Shown here piece by piece: positions 56,824 through 64,000 of a DNA stretch of 64,000 nucleotides. The stretch is taken from positions 31,174 through 95,173 of the forward strand of contig CAVVFX010000010.1 in NCBI GenBank assembly GCA_963747535.1, given 5' to 3'. The translations under genes and the position numbers were made by a program. Source of the stretch: CAVVFX01 sp963747535. GTDB lineage: Bacteria; Acidobacteriota; Terriglobia; Bryobacterales; Bryobacteraceae. Each line of letters starts with the position of its first letter. The stretch's first letter is position 1. The notes under the pieces are model-generated. The model was not told the origin of the DNA. It saw only the letters and a program-made list of their open reading frames with translations, and searched no databases.

Positions 56824-56963
56824 TACTCCGTGATCTATGGATTCATGACGTACGCGCATGAAAGATACGCCTAGGTAACCCCAAAGTACTCCCACTCGAT
56901 GGGTTTCCAATGCATTCTCAAGAAGCGCCAGAACACAACCCTCGCACAACAGGAGACTTGGTT

Positions 56964-58253
56964 ATGAAACGCACCACCGCGGCAAACACGTTCGCAGCGG
57001 AATCCGGCCGGTCATCTTCGGGAACCTGCTGCGTCGTGGGCGGTGGCCCAGCCGGAATGATGCTGGGGTATCTATTGGCACGGGCCGGAATCGAGGTCCT
57101 GGTTCTGGAGAAGCACGCTGACTTTCTACGCGACTTCCGTGGCGACACGGTCCATCCTTCGACGCTCGAAGTGATGCACGAGCTCGGTGTGCTCGATGAG
57201 TTTCTAAAGCGGCCGCATCAAAAGCAGGTTCACCAGATCCGCGCTCGGATCGGAAGCGACGAAGTCGTGCTGGGCGATCTTTCCCTCCTCTCGACGCACT
57301 GCCGTTTCATGGTGATGATGCCACAGTGGGAATTTCTTGATTTCCTCGCCGAACAAGCGCGGCGCTATCCCACGTTCCATCTCAGAATGGAGACCGAGGT
57401 CACGGAACTGATCGAAGAGAATGGGCGAATCGTCGGCATCCGGGGCGAGGCTCCGGCTGGTCCTGTGGAAGTGCGCGCGGACCTGGTGGTGGGCGCCGAT
57501 GGCCGCAATTCCGTGGTCCGACGCTGCTCAGGCTTGCCGGTTGAGGACTTGGGCGCACCCACCGATGTGCTGTGGATGCGGTTATCCAGGCACGCGAACG
57601 ACCCGGAGTTGTTCTTCTACGCCGATCGCGGCAAGGCCCTGTTCCTGACCAACCGCGGCGACTATTGGCAGTGTGGAGTTCCGGCTCCAAAAGCAGCCAT
57701 AGCGGAGATGCAGGCAAAAGGCATCGAAGAGTTTCGCGCGGCCATTGTCGAACTCGCGCCCTTCCTCCAAGACCGGGTGGTGGAGCTCCGTGATTGGAAC
57801 GACTTGAAACTACTGACTGTCAGAGTGGATCGACTGCCGCAGTGGCATCGCCCTGGCTTGGTGTGCATTGGCGATGCGGCTCACGCCATGTCTCCTGTGG
57901 GCGGTGTCGGGATTAATCTTGCCGTCCAGGACGCCGTCGCGGCGGCCAACATGCTGGCAGGACCCCTTCGCGAAGGCGCCGTCAGCGCAGACGATCTTGC
58001 GAAGATCCAGCGCCGCCGTGCGTTCCCCACGCGGCTTACGCAGCGCGTGCAGGCACTGATCCAAAAACGAATCGCCGGGCGCGGCCTTGGCAACCCGGGA
58101 CCAACCCGGCTCCCGTGGCTTCTCCGGCTGTTGGAACGTACCACACTTCCGCGCCGGCTTCGCAACCGCGTGATTGCGGTTGGCGTTCGCCCGGAGCACG
58201 TGAAGACACCCGACGTCTCGAACCGTTCCGTCACGCAAAATCCGAAAATGTGA
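56964..58253 (+). CDS. FAD-dependent aromatic-ring-type monooxygenase
   Basis: A 429-aa class A flavoprotein (PHBH-fold). The start at 56964 follows ACAGGAGACTTGGTT; a longer frame lacks a RBS. The FAD Rossmann motif is CCVVGGGPAGMMLGYLLARAG, the RG motif is DTVHPSTLEVM, the DG motif is VVGADGRNSVVRR and the GD motif is CIGDAAHAMSPVGGVGINLAVQDA. These monooxygenases hydroxylate small phenols or polyketides using NAD(P)H. The C-terminal helix is basic, then the tail is polar. It ends just before the second repeat. Substrate unknown. Confidence 0.93.
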   Translation: MKRTTAANTFAAESGRSSSGTCCVVGGGPAGMMLGYLLARAGIEVLVLEKHADFLRDFRGDTVHPSTLEVMHELGVLDEFLKRPHQKQVHQIRARIGSDEVVLGDLSLLSTHCRFMVMMPQWEFLDFLAEQARRYPTFHLRMETEVTELIEENGRIVGIRGEAPAGPVEVRADLVVGADGRNSVVRRCSGLPVEDLGAPTDVLWMRLSRHANDPELFFYADRGKALFLTNRGDYWQCGVPAPKAAIAEMQAKGIEEFRAAIVELAPFLQDRVVELRDWNDLKLLTVRVDRLPQWHRPGLVCIGDAAHAMSPVGGVGINLAVQDAVAAANMLAGPLREGAVSADDLAKIQRRRAFPTRLTQRVQALIQKRIAGRGLGNPGPTRLPWLLRLLERTTLPRRLRNRVIAVGVRPEHVKTPDVSNRSVTQNPKM

Positions 58254-58358
58254 GCAATTCAAGGTTGTATAGAACCTCCGTAACGCCGTCGTGTAGAGCA
58301 ACGCCGCCCAACTCCCGGTTTGTCCCGGGCATCCGGAAGTTATCCACTCGGTGGGCGC

Positions 58359-58390
58359 GGAATTGGCTAGCGATATTCAACATTAACGGG
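58359..58390 (+). repeat. Dispersed motif, copy G
   Basis: GGAATTGGCTAGCGATATTC then AACATTAACGGG. It shares the flanking TTGTGCCCATCGCC and GCTCTTTCCGA with copy B, and lies upstream of the 500-bp repeat like copy E. Confidence 0.75.
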
Positions 58391-58447
58391 CCGACAAATT
58401 GTGCCCATCGCCTGCTCTTTCCGAAAGTCCGACTGATACGTCCAATC

Positions 58448-58985
58448 TCTGCCCGATCCTATTGTGGAGCGCGCAAGTCACTCACAACCGCGAAGGACCA
58501 TTCTGCACAATGAAACTGCGGACCGCAAGAGATCTTTGTGCAACGGATCGACAACCTTCGAAACTCCCGCCAGGAGAGGGCCTATTGAGCGCGCTCAGGT
58601 AACGCAACGCGAACGAAAAAGAAATGGGAGCCTGTCCACTGGAGATGAGAATCTGTCACGAAATAAGTCGGAACATCTAGGAGCGGGAACGTTGCGCTCT
58701 GCGTCCTCCGCGGTTCCCGGCGCCTCCGCGTTTAAGATTTCGCGCCGAACTCCAGGATACTGATTGGGTACGTGAGTCCGCTTGCCCGCGCGCTGACTTT
58801 AACGCGGAGGCGCCGAGAACCGCGGAGGACGCAGAGGATCAGCCTGATGATGCCGTATCGTCTCGAATCATGCCTTTGGCTCAAGTTCAAGTTGGGCTAC
58901 CTATTTCACGGCAACTCCTGAGCGCCTCATCTAACGGAGCTTCAATCAACCTTTGGCCGCATTAAAACGACAATTGGCCCGGAGT
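58448..58985 (+). repeat. 500-bp dispersed repeat, copy 2
   Basis: Aligns with 51040-51525 in the same orientation. It carries an extra stretch of about 40 bases before the left arm (near 58645-58696). Its hairpin arms are 58697-58735 and 58798-58837. The kinase-propeller-monooxygenase segment lies between the two direct copies, so recombination between them would delete about 7.4 kb. Confidence 0.88.
58697..58837. repeat. Long inverted repeat, copy 2, with spacer reversed relative to copy 1
   Basis: The left arm (58697-58735, with TGCGTCCTCCGCGGTTCC) and right arm (58798-58837, with GGAGGACGCAGAGG) pair with one mismatch. The 62-bp spacer begins GATTTCGCGCCGAACTCC; its reverse complement (GTCAGCGCGCGGGCAAGCGG, then ACTCACGTACCC, ATCAGTATCCTGGAG, CGCGAAATC) aligns with the forward spacer of copy 1, about 80 percent identical, whereas the forward strand does not. 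Confidence 0.93.
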
Positions 58986-59037
58986 TCGCCGGCGCCTTTG
59001 CCATGGTCATCGGAATCTGATATAACGGAATCCGATC

Positions 59038-59391
59038 ATGAAACCGAACCCCGACGATTATCTTCCGCTGGCCCCGGCAACGCTGCACATCCTGCTCTCG
59101 CTGGCCAGAGAACCGATGCACGGCTACGGCATCATGCAGGAGGTGCTGCGGCAATCCGACGGCCGGTACAACCTTGGCCCCGGCACCCTCTACGACAACC
59201 TGCAGCGTCTCATGAAGCAGTGCATGGTGGAGGAGGTCGCCGGACCAGCCGCCGAAGAGGGCTCCCGCCGCCGCTACTATCGCCTGAGCCAGCTTGGGCA
59301 CGGCGTGCTCTCACAGGAGATCGCACGGCTGGAAGACGTCGTTCACGAAGGTCGGGCGCGCCTCCGCGCGCTTAAACCCAGGAGGGCGTGA
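59038..59391 (+). CDS. PadR-family transcriptional regulator
   Basis: A 117-aa protein with the PadR winged helix: LPLAPATLHILLSLAREPMHGYGIMQEVL (helices 1-2 and turn), GPGTLYDNLQRLMKQCMVEE (recognition helix region) and RRRYYRLSQLGHGVLSQEI (wing and following helix). In acidobacteria such genes usually control an adjacent membrane protein or transporter. The ATG is preceded by AACGGAATCCG; its stop overlaps the next gene's start by four bases (ATGA), so the downstream EF-hand gene is coupled and probably regulated by it. Confidence 0.93.
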   Translation: MKPNPDDYLPLAPATLHILLSLAREPMHGYGIMQEVLRQSDGRYNLGPGTLYDNLQRLMKQCMVEEVAGPAAEEGSRRRYYRLSQLGHGVLSQEIARLEDVVHEGRARLRALKPRRA

Positions 59392-60275
59392 TGCTGCGAT
59401 GGCTCTACATCCAATTGATCTGGCTGCACCCGGCGCCATTCCGCTGGCGGTTCGGCGACGACATGCTCGACGATTTCGACCGGTCTACCTTACGAGCCAA
59501 GCCGCGGTATTTCGCCGACGCCGTAGCTTCGCTCGTGCGTCAGTGTCTGTTGCGCCCGGAATTCCGCCACCCCGAGGCGTCCGCAGCGACGGCAGAGGCT
59601 TTGCTGGAGACAGTGGCCGTGCCGCTGTTTCAAACCATCGAGACCTACAAACCGCGTCCCGCGGCGTTGCTTCATGGCGGACTTCTGGCCATCCTCTCGA
59701 TTCTTGCCGCAGTGATCCTGATTGGTAAGGGCGGCGGCGTCGCGAGGCCGTTTCTCATCGGCGCGCATTTTTCCAGGCCCAGTCTCTTGTCGATCGATCG
59801 GAATTTAATGACCGGCAGCGACCTCGACACGACGGTAAAGCTGGGACCGGACCCGTTCGAGGCGTGGCTGAAGCTCGCCCGGCCCTATTTCCTTTCGATG
59901 CCCGTGCTGCGCGCGCTCGACACCGATGGCGATCTTACACTCTCGCCGCGCGAGATGCGCAACGCCTCGGCGGTGCTTCGCAATCTGGACGTCAACCACG
60001 CGGGCAAGTTGACAGCCGAGGAATGCGGCCTGCACATCGATCCGAATTCCGTGCCCCCGGCATTGCTGGCGCAACTGCGTCAGCGTTTCATGAGCTACCA
60101 TCCAGTGCTGGCCGCTCTGGACGCCGACCATGACGGCGAGATCTCGGCTTGGGAGATCGATCACGCTGCCGCGGCGCTGAAGAAGCTCGATCGCAACCAG
60201 GATGGCTACCTGACCGCCGACGAGTTGGTTCCGTTGGAAACGGGCGTCCGCGTGGGCCAGCGGTTTACGCGGTGA
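59388..60275 (+). CDS. Membrane protein with four EF-hand motifs
   Basis: A 295-aa protein. The N-terminal 85 residues are cytoplasmic-like; a TM segment (LLHGGLLAILSILAAVILIG) is followed by a region with four EF-hand loops: DTDGDLTLSPRE, DVNHAGKLTAEE (degenerate), DADHDGEISAWE and DRNQDGYLTADE. Calcium-binding positions 1, 3, 5 and 12 are kept in three of the four. The start directly follows PadR with a four-base overlap. It may sense Ca2+ outside the membrane, but its role is unknown. Confidence 0.85.
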   Translation: MMLRWLYIQLIWLHPAPFRWRFGDDMLDDFDRSTLRAKPRYFADAVASLVRQCLLRPEFRHPEASAATAEALLETVAVPLFQTIETYKPRPAALLHGGLLAILSILAAVILIGKGGGVARPFLIGAHFSRPSLLSIDRNLMTGSDLDTTVKLGPDPFEAWLKLARPYFLSMPVLRALDTDGDLTLSPREMRNASAVLRNLDVNHAGKLTAEECGLHIDPNSVPPALLAQLRQRFMSYHPVLAALDADHDGEISAWEIDHAAAALKKLDRNQDGYLTADELVPLETGVRVGQRFTR

Positions 60276-60282
60276 GATTGAC

Positions 60283-61155
60283 ATGAATGCTACCCACTTG
60301 ATCGCTGCGCTATCCAGTGTCTTTTTGCAAGGTCAACCCGTATCGTCGCCAGCCACGCTCAAATTCGAGGTCGTCTCGATTCGACGACACACTGCAGAGA
60401 GTGGGCCGGTACAGGCAGGGCCGACGCCGGACGGGTTTCGTTCGATCGGTCTGCCCATGTTCGCCATTTTTCAGTGGGCGTATGCGCTTCCGAACCAGCC
60501 TGGGTTGCTACGCGGAGACCAGATTGAGGGAAATCCGGGCTGGTTGACTGGCGAACTCTATGACGTGGTGGCGAAGGTTGACCGGGCAGACCATGCCGAC
60601 TGGCAGAAGCCGGCGAGGAGGCAGACAATGCTCCGCGCGATGCTGCAGGATATGTTGGCCGAACGGTGCAAAGTAGTGGTCCACTATGGGAGCAAACAGG
60701 CGCCAGTGTATAACTTGGTGAGAGCGAAGGGCGGGCCGAATTTCAAACAGGCGGAGACTGTGGATATAGCCGAACTGAGGCGGAAGCACCCCGAAGGAGG
60801 GATGATGAGGGGGAGCGGTACGATGGCTGTGCAAGGCCCAAACAGGATGCAGTTCTACGCCATCTCGATGGCGATCCTGGCGAACACTATACTACCGAGC
60901 GTTGCGGACAGACCAGTGGTAGACAAGACCGGCTTGACCGGGTACTACGACCTTGCGCTGCCATCGTCGGCCCTGCGGCGACCGCCGCCGCCCCCTCCCC
61001 CCGGGGCGTCGCAGCCGCTCGATGCACTATCCCCACCACTAGAAGATGAATCGATCTTTGCGGCGGTGGAGGGGTTGGGGTTGCGGCTGGAGCCAGCGAA
61101 GGGCCAGGTGGAGACGTTGGTGATCGATCACGTGGAACGACCGTCCGAGAATTGA
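60283..61155 (+). CDS. TIGR03435-family protein
   Basis: A 290-aa protein of the family expanded in Solibacter usitatus. Characteristic segments are LKFEVVSIRRH, MLRAMLQDMLAERCKVVVHY, APVYNLVRAKGGP, DRPVVDKTGLTGYYDLAL and AVEGLGLRLEPAKGQVETLVIDHVERP. The N-terminus is hydrophobic enough for export (LIAALSSVFLQGQPVSS). The start lies seven bases after the EF-hand stop, so it may be part of the same PadR-linked operon. A Pro-rich stretch (RPPPPPPPGAS) precedes the last segment. Function is unknown for the whole family. Confidence 0.9.
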   Translation: MNATHLIAALSSVFLQGQPVSSPATLKFEVVSIRRHTAESGPVQAGPTPDGFRSIGLPMFAIFQWAYALPNQPGLLRGDQIEGNPGWLTGELYDVVAKVDRADHADWQKPARRQTMLRAMLQDMLAERCKVVVHYGSKQAPVYNLVRAKGGPNFKQAETVDIAELRRKHPEGGMMRGSGTMAVQGPNRMQFYAISMAILANTILPSVADRPVVDKTGLTGYYDLALPSSALRRPPPPPPPGASQPLDALSPPLEDESIFAAVEGLGLRLEPAKGQVETLVIDHVERPSEN

Positions 61156-61319
61156 CCTCGCAAACGACCAAGCTCGAATTATCGCTGCGGGACAAGTGCG
61201 GCTTGGAACGGCTGGGGCGCGAACAGCGACCCGCGATTAGTCGCGAAGTGTTGATCGGTGAGTCGGGGAGCAGGGGGGGCTGTTCGCCGACCGGATAATC
61301 GACTATGAACCAGTCGACC

Positions 61320-61580
61320 AGCCGTGAGAGTGCGGCGCGAGTGTCGGAAGCCAAGCGCCGTCTGGCATTGCCCTTTGGCCAGGACAAAGCGGTGCATGTC
61401 GCCATCGCCACCAATATGATCTCGGTCGGCCTCGACATCACGCGCCTTGGCTTGATGGTAGTCTTCGGTCAGCCGAAAACCAGCACGGAATATATTCAGG
61501 CCACCAGCCGAGTGGGCCGCGACGAGAACCGCCCTGGCTTGGTAGTGACCATCTACAATGTCCACAAGCTCACTAACTTT
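61320..61580 (+). pseudogene. Fragment of a superfamily 2 helicase (DISARM DrmA-like)
   Basis: The frame contains EAKRRLALPFGQDKAVHVAIAT, NMISVGLDITRLGLMVVFGQ, PKTSTEYIQATSRVGRDENR and PGLVVTIYNVHK, the helicase C-terminal motifs IV-VI of the DrmA/DISARM-type helicases. The upstream motor and downstream parts are missing, and unrelated codons follow to 61625. It looks like the last trace of a defence island. The precise subfamily is not certain from about 80 residues. Confidence 0.65.
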
Positions 61581-61625
61581 TTCGCTGCATTGATCTCGAC
61601 TGGCGGGGTGAAGCGAGCACTCTGA

Positions 61626-61892
61626 GGATCAGTACAGCGGTGGCGTTATTCGTGAATATCGGCGTCTATTCCAGAGGCAGGCGATTCACGGCGTGAACCG
61701 AGTCAAAGTCAGTTTCCCCCAACGCGACTTTCGGCTAAGTAGTTCGCCCGAACGCTTCGATACTTTAAGGCACTGCGCGGCAGTCTTTGCGTCTTCCGCG
61801 AGGTGACATCCGTAACGGCGCATCGACGAACTGGAGGCCCCGCTGCAATCGGCGGAACGGGAGGCGGAGCGCGCACTGACGACGTCTCGAAC
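61626..61892. other. Gap with dispersed repeat copy H
   Basis: Copy H (reverse orientation) at 61642-61672 and a flank shared with copy B at about 61690-61740 occupy most of it. No gene recognised. Confidence 0.6.
61642..61672 (-). repeat. Dispersed motif, copy H (reverse)
   Basis: Reverse complement reads GGAATAGACGCCGATATTCA then CGAATAACGCC; the core equals copies A, E and F, and the right half equals copy C. Confidence 0.75.
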
Positions 61893-63059
61893 CTATGCTT
61901 TACGCCGGTTGCTCAGGGCCGCTTTGAGTGTTGCGTTCAAGTAACCAATAGAATAAGCAAGACCGGGGCTGGGCCCGCTTCGCGCTGCCGTGGATGGGCT
62001 CCCAAGTTCCGGAACATGATCCGGGATCACCAAACCATCGAAGTTCATTTCCACCAGGGCCTCCATCACCTTGTACATATCGTAGTAACCGTCGTCCATC
62101 AAGGTCTCGGTGAAATGGGGCAGGGGAGAGCTCACGTTACGGAAATGGATTTTGAACAGCTTCTTCTGGGCGCCGAAGAATTTGATGGCTTCGACCGCGT
62201 CCCTGCCCATCTTTTGCCCGCCCTCGATCCAGCTCCCCACACACAGACAGACGCCTATGTTGGGACTGCCTGCGATCTCCAAGGCTCTTTTGTAGCCCTC
62301 AAAGCTGCTAAAGATGCGGGGAACGCCCGCGAGCATCGGCTGCGGCGGATCGTCCGGATGTATGCCGATGCGCACCCCCGACTCTTCCGCAACCGGGACC
62401 ACCTTCCTAATGAAGTAGGTGAAGTTGTCCCAAATTTCTTCACGCGTGAACACGCGGCCGTGCGAAAGAGGCTCTTTGTAGGTCTTTCCGTTCCAGCCCC
62501 CCTGAAAGTCCGAGCTCGACAAATCGCAGTCGGAGGCGGTGTATCCGCGGGGCAGGCGCGCCTGGCCGCTCCGCCAGTTGCCGTTACCCTCGAAGCCGTA
62601 CGTCATGTAAGGGATGCCGGCTTTGCCCAGGTAGCGGATGTAATTCAGGTATTCCTCGATCTTCTCGTCGCGCCCGGGAAGATTCAGCACGATCTCCGGA
62701 ACGTTAATGACTGCGCCAGTTGGGCCGATTCTCCCTGATTCGTTGTAAACCCGGAATCCCCCCGCTTCCCATTGGTGCCGGATTTTTGTGAAGCCTTCGG
62801 CGGTGGCGGTCTCAGGCGTGGTATCCGAGCTGGTGATCCACGTCACCCCAAGCTGCTTGAGGAACAACATGTTCTCTTCCGTCGGTCCCCGCGTGTAAGT
62901 GCCGATCTTGATCCCGGGGGGAATCGAGGGGGGCTTCGCGGAGCTCCTGGGCGCGGAAGATAGCAACGCCGCGCCTCCCAGTGCGATCTTGGCGAATTCC
63001 CTTCTGTTGGCGTCAAGGCTCGGGTCCCGCGCCTGTCCAGGCTTTTCAGAAATGCTCAT
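61893..63059 (-). CDS. Exported mannonate-dehydratase-like TIM-barrel protein
   Basis: A 388-aa protein with a Tat signal (ANRREFAKIALGGAALL) starting at ATG 63059. The barrel resembles UxuA-type mannonate dehydratases and xylose-isomerase-like enzymes: RIGIHPDDPPQPMLAGVPRIF (Asp/Pro loop), SPNIGVCLCVGSW, FKIHFRNVSSPLPHFTETLMDDGYYDMYKVM (metal-binding His and Asp) and GLVIPDHVPEL. Cytoplasmic UxuA lacks a signal, so the exported form is likely an enzyme on extracellular sugars or an orphan family member. Catalytic residues seem present, but substrate is not established. It has no close operon partner. Confidence 0.85.
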   Translation of the reverse strand: MSISEKPGQARDPSLDANRREFAKIALGGAALLSSAPRSSAKPPSIPPGIKIGTYTRGPTEENMLFLKQLGVTWITSSDTTPETATAEGFTKIRHQWEAGGFRVYNESGRIGPTGAVINVPEIVLNLPGRDEKIEEYLNYIRYLGKAGIPYMTYGFEGNGNWRSGQARLPRGYTASDCDLSSSDFQGGWNGKTYKEPLSHGRVFTREEIWDNFTYFIRKVVPVAEESGVRIGIHPDDPPQPMLAGVPRIFSSFEGYKRALEIAGSPNIGVCLCVGSWIEGGQKMGRDAVEAIKFFGAQKKLFKIHFRNVSSPLPHFTETLMDDGYYDMYKVMEALVEMNFDGLVIPDHVPELGSPSTAARSGPSPGLAYSIGYLNATLKAALSNRRKA

Positions 63060-63299
63060 TTCGAATTTCCCTCTGTCGTGCAAGCGCCGCCAGGATTCCG
63101 GGGGTCTGTAGCGCACATTCCATTTTATGCTTGCGCCGGGGTTCTCAGCTTCGCCAGCTTCGTCGCCGATGCACCAAGATGACTTGGCCGGCTGCGTTGC
63201 AGGGCATCGAACGCACCGCTTCGCGTGCGATGGCGAATGGATCGATGTGGCCGAAGACGTGGCGTTGGAATCGCCGAGAAACTAGTAGCGGAAGCGGAG

Positions 63300-63390
63300 C
63301 CTGGTTTGTAGAGCAGCGGGCCTATCGCATTTGCGTGAACGTCGCACCCGAAAACATCGCCGCACGCAAAGTCTACAGGAGGTGTGGCGC
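63300..63390 (+). pseudogene. C-terminal fragment of a GNAT acetyltransferase
   Basis: The frame gives FVEQRAYRICVNVAPENIAA, RKVYRRCGAHREHVRQF, matching the GNAT motif A/B end (asparagine-containing VAPEN and ARKVYRRCGA). The upstream part of the domain is missing. The fragment ends where a minus-strand TolB-like piece begins, near 63385. Confidence 0.5.
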
Positions 63391-63505
63391 TCACCGCGAA
63401 CACGTCCGCCAGTTCCCGGTCGTAGCGCTCGGACCAGAGGTGAAACCCCGTGGCGGCATCGATGAGCTGCGCGGTCACACGGATGCGGCTTCCCGCGCGT
63501 CTCAC
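63391..63505 (-). pseudogene. Fragment of a TolB/FlgO-like domain (adenylate-cyclase/kinase-associated type)
   Basis: Minus-strand codons RRAGSRIRVTAQLIDAATGF and HLWSERYDRELADVFAV are the core of the domain linked to CadC-type regulators, kinases and adenylate cyclases. It breaks after DVFAV, directly against the GNAT remnant. Confidence 0.6.
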
Positions 63506-64000
63506 AACGCAATCGAAACTGTAGGTAAGTTGGCCCGGGTGCTAGCCGCGCCAGATCCTACGCGCGGTCTGTGACTGCCGGAGCCTCCGTCCGTGGCCGA
63601 TGATCGCATCATTTCGGCAGGTCGGACATCGTCGTGGCAGAAGTTCCAACGGAAATACCCCGGATCGATGTTGTCTTTCGGCTCAGGCAGTGCGATAAAG
63701 AGAATCAAGGCTGGCGTGAAAGGCCCGGCCGCTGGCCGTCGCCTGCGAAGTTTCGATCTGCTGGTTGCGCCTTCACCCTCCCAGTAAGTCAGTGTCGAAT
63801 AAAAAAGAATAACTGTTTTCCGCCATCTGCGCACGACGAACCTTCTCAAAGGGAAAGATTGGCCGGTATATTACTAAATATCGCTAGCTATTTTCATTGC
63901 GAACTACCGTTCAGATGGAGGTTTCCCGATAGTTCACTCTCCCATATCCCGACTTTCTGCGAAGTGAGGTCTTGGAGGAGCTAAATCGATACCGTGGCCG
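63506..64000. other. Window end without recognised genes
   Basis: No recognisable gene, RNA or repeat. Short frames on both strands show no family similarity and no ribosome-binding sites. Confidence 0.4.

Noticed and set aside
61803..62738. A 311-codon plus-strand frame across the mannonate-dehydratase-like gene
   Set aside because: Antisense to a recognised TIM-barrel gene; no domain and no ribosome-binding site.

Overview
The window looks like a chromosomal segment of a large-genome soil Acidobacteriota, closest in style to Solibacter/Bryobacter. The markers are protein families expanded in that group: a TIGR03437-type C-terminal domain (4464-5783), a TIGR03435 protein (60283-61155), an Oar-like TonB-dependent receptor with an N-terminal carboxypeptidase-regulatory domain (27402-30557), a DUF1592/DUF1552 pair (47469-50788), a multi-pass receptor-like Ser/Thr kinase, a TolB-like propeller protein and PadR. 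The organism assignment is inference from gene content.

Region 1 (1-17.5 kb) is compact and intact. It starts with a truncated histidine kinase and a sigma-54 response regulator, then a FecR/beta-barrel outer-membrane protein and a secreted TIGR03437 protein. Next is a tight four-gene cluster: class III aminotransferase, type III polyketide synthase, FAD-dependent oxidoreductase and secreted YceI. After that a sigma-54 regulator and a sensor kinase with two CxxCH haem motifs are transcribed leftward. They diverge from a respiratory operon (1-TM protein, stand-alone cyclic-nucleotide-binding domain, tetrahaem cytochrome, 4x[4Fe-4S] protein, NrfD-type quinone protein, 50-aa TM protein, monohaem cytochrome). 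That operon is preceded by a textbook -24/-12 promoter and upstream inverted repeats, so sensor, regulator and target can be read as one circuit.

Region 2 (17.5-46.5 kb) mixes working genes (beta-helix protein, GreB, M19 dipeptidase, TonB receptor, B12/radical SAM enzyme, aquaporin) with decaying ones. Debris includes a sigma-54 regulator fragment, a cNMP/thioredoxin-reductase-like gene broken by a 20-bp tandem duplication, an HNH endonuclease broken by one base beside tRNA-Arg(TCT), a DUF4132 gene split by an IS630 element (TA duplication), an IS4 element with a perfect 10-bp target duplication, a tyrosine recombinase with a stop and frameshifts, and fragments of amidohydrolase, PIN, DUF1254, protein kinase, FRG and outer-membrane transporter genes.

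Region 3 (46.5-64 kb) carries a secreted hypothetical, the DUF1592/DUF1552 pair, and a kinase - propeller - FAD monooxygenase segment flanked by two direct copies of a roughly 500-bp repeat. Then come PadR/EF-hand/TIGR03435 genes, a helicase fragment, and a Tat-exported mannonate-dehydratase-like protein.

The most unusual structure is in that 500-bp repeat. Each copy contains ~40-bp inverted repeats around a ~63-bp spacer; the spacer is inverted in one copy relative to the other, while the arms differ by paired (covarying) substitutions. A separate ~30-bp motif recurs at least eight times in intergenic DNA between 23 and 62 kb.
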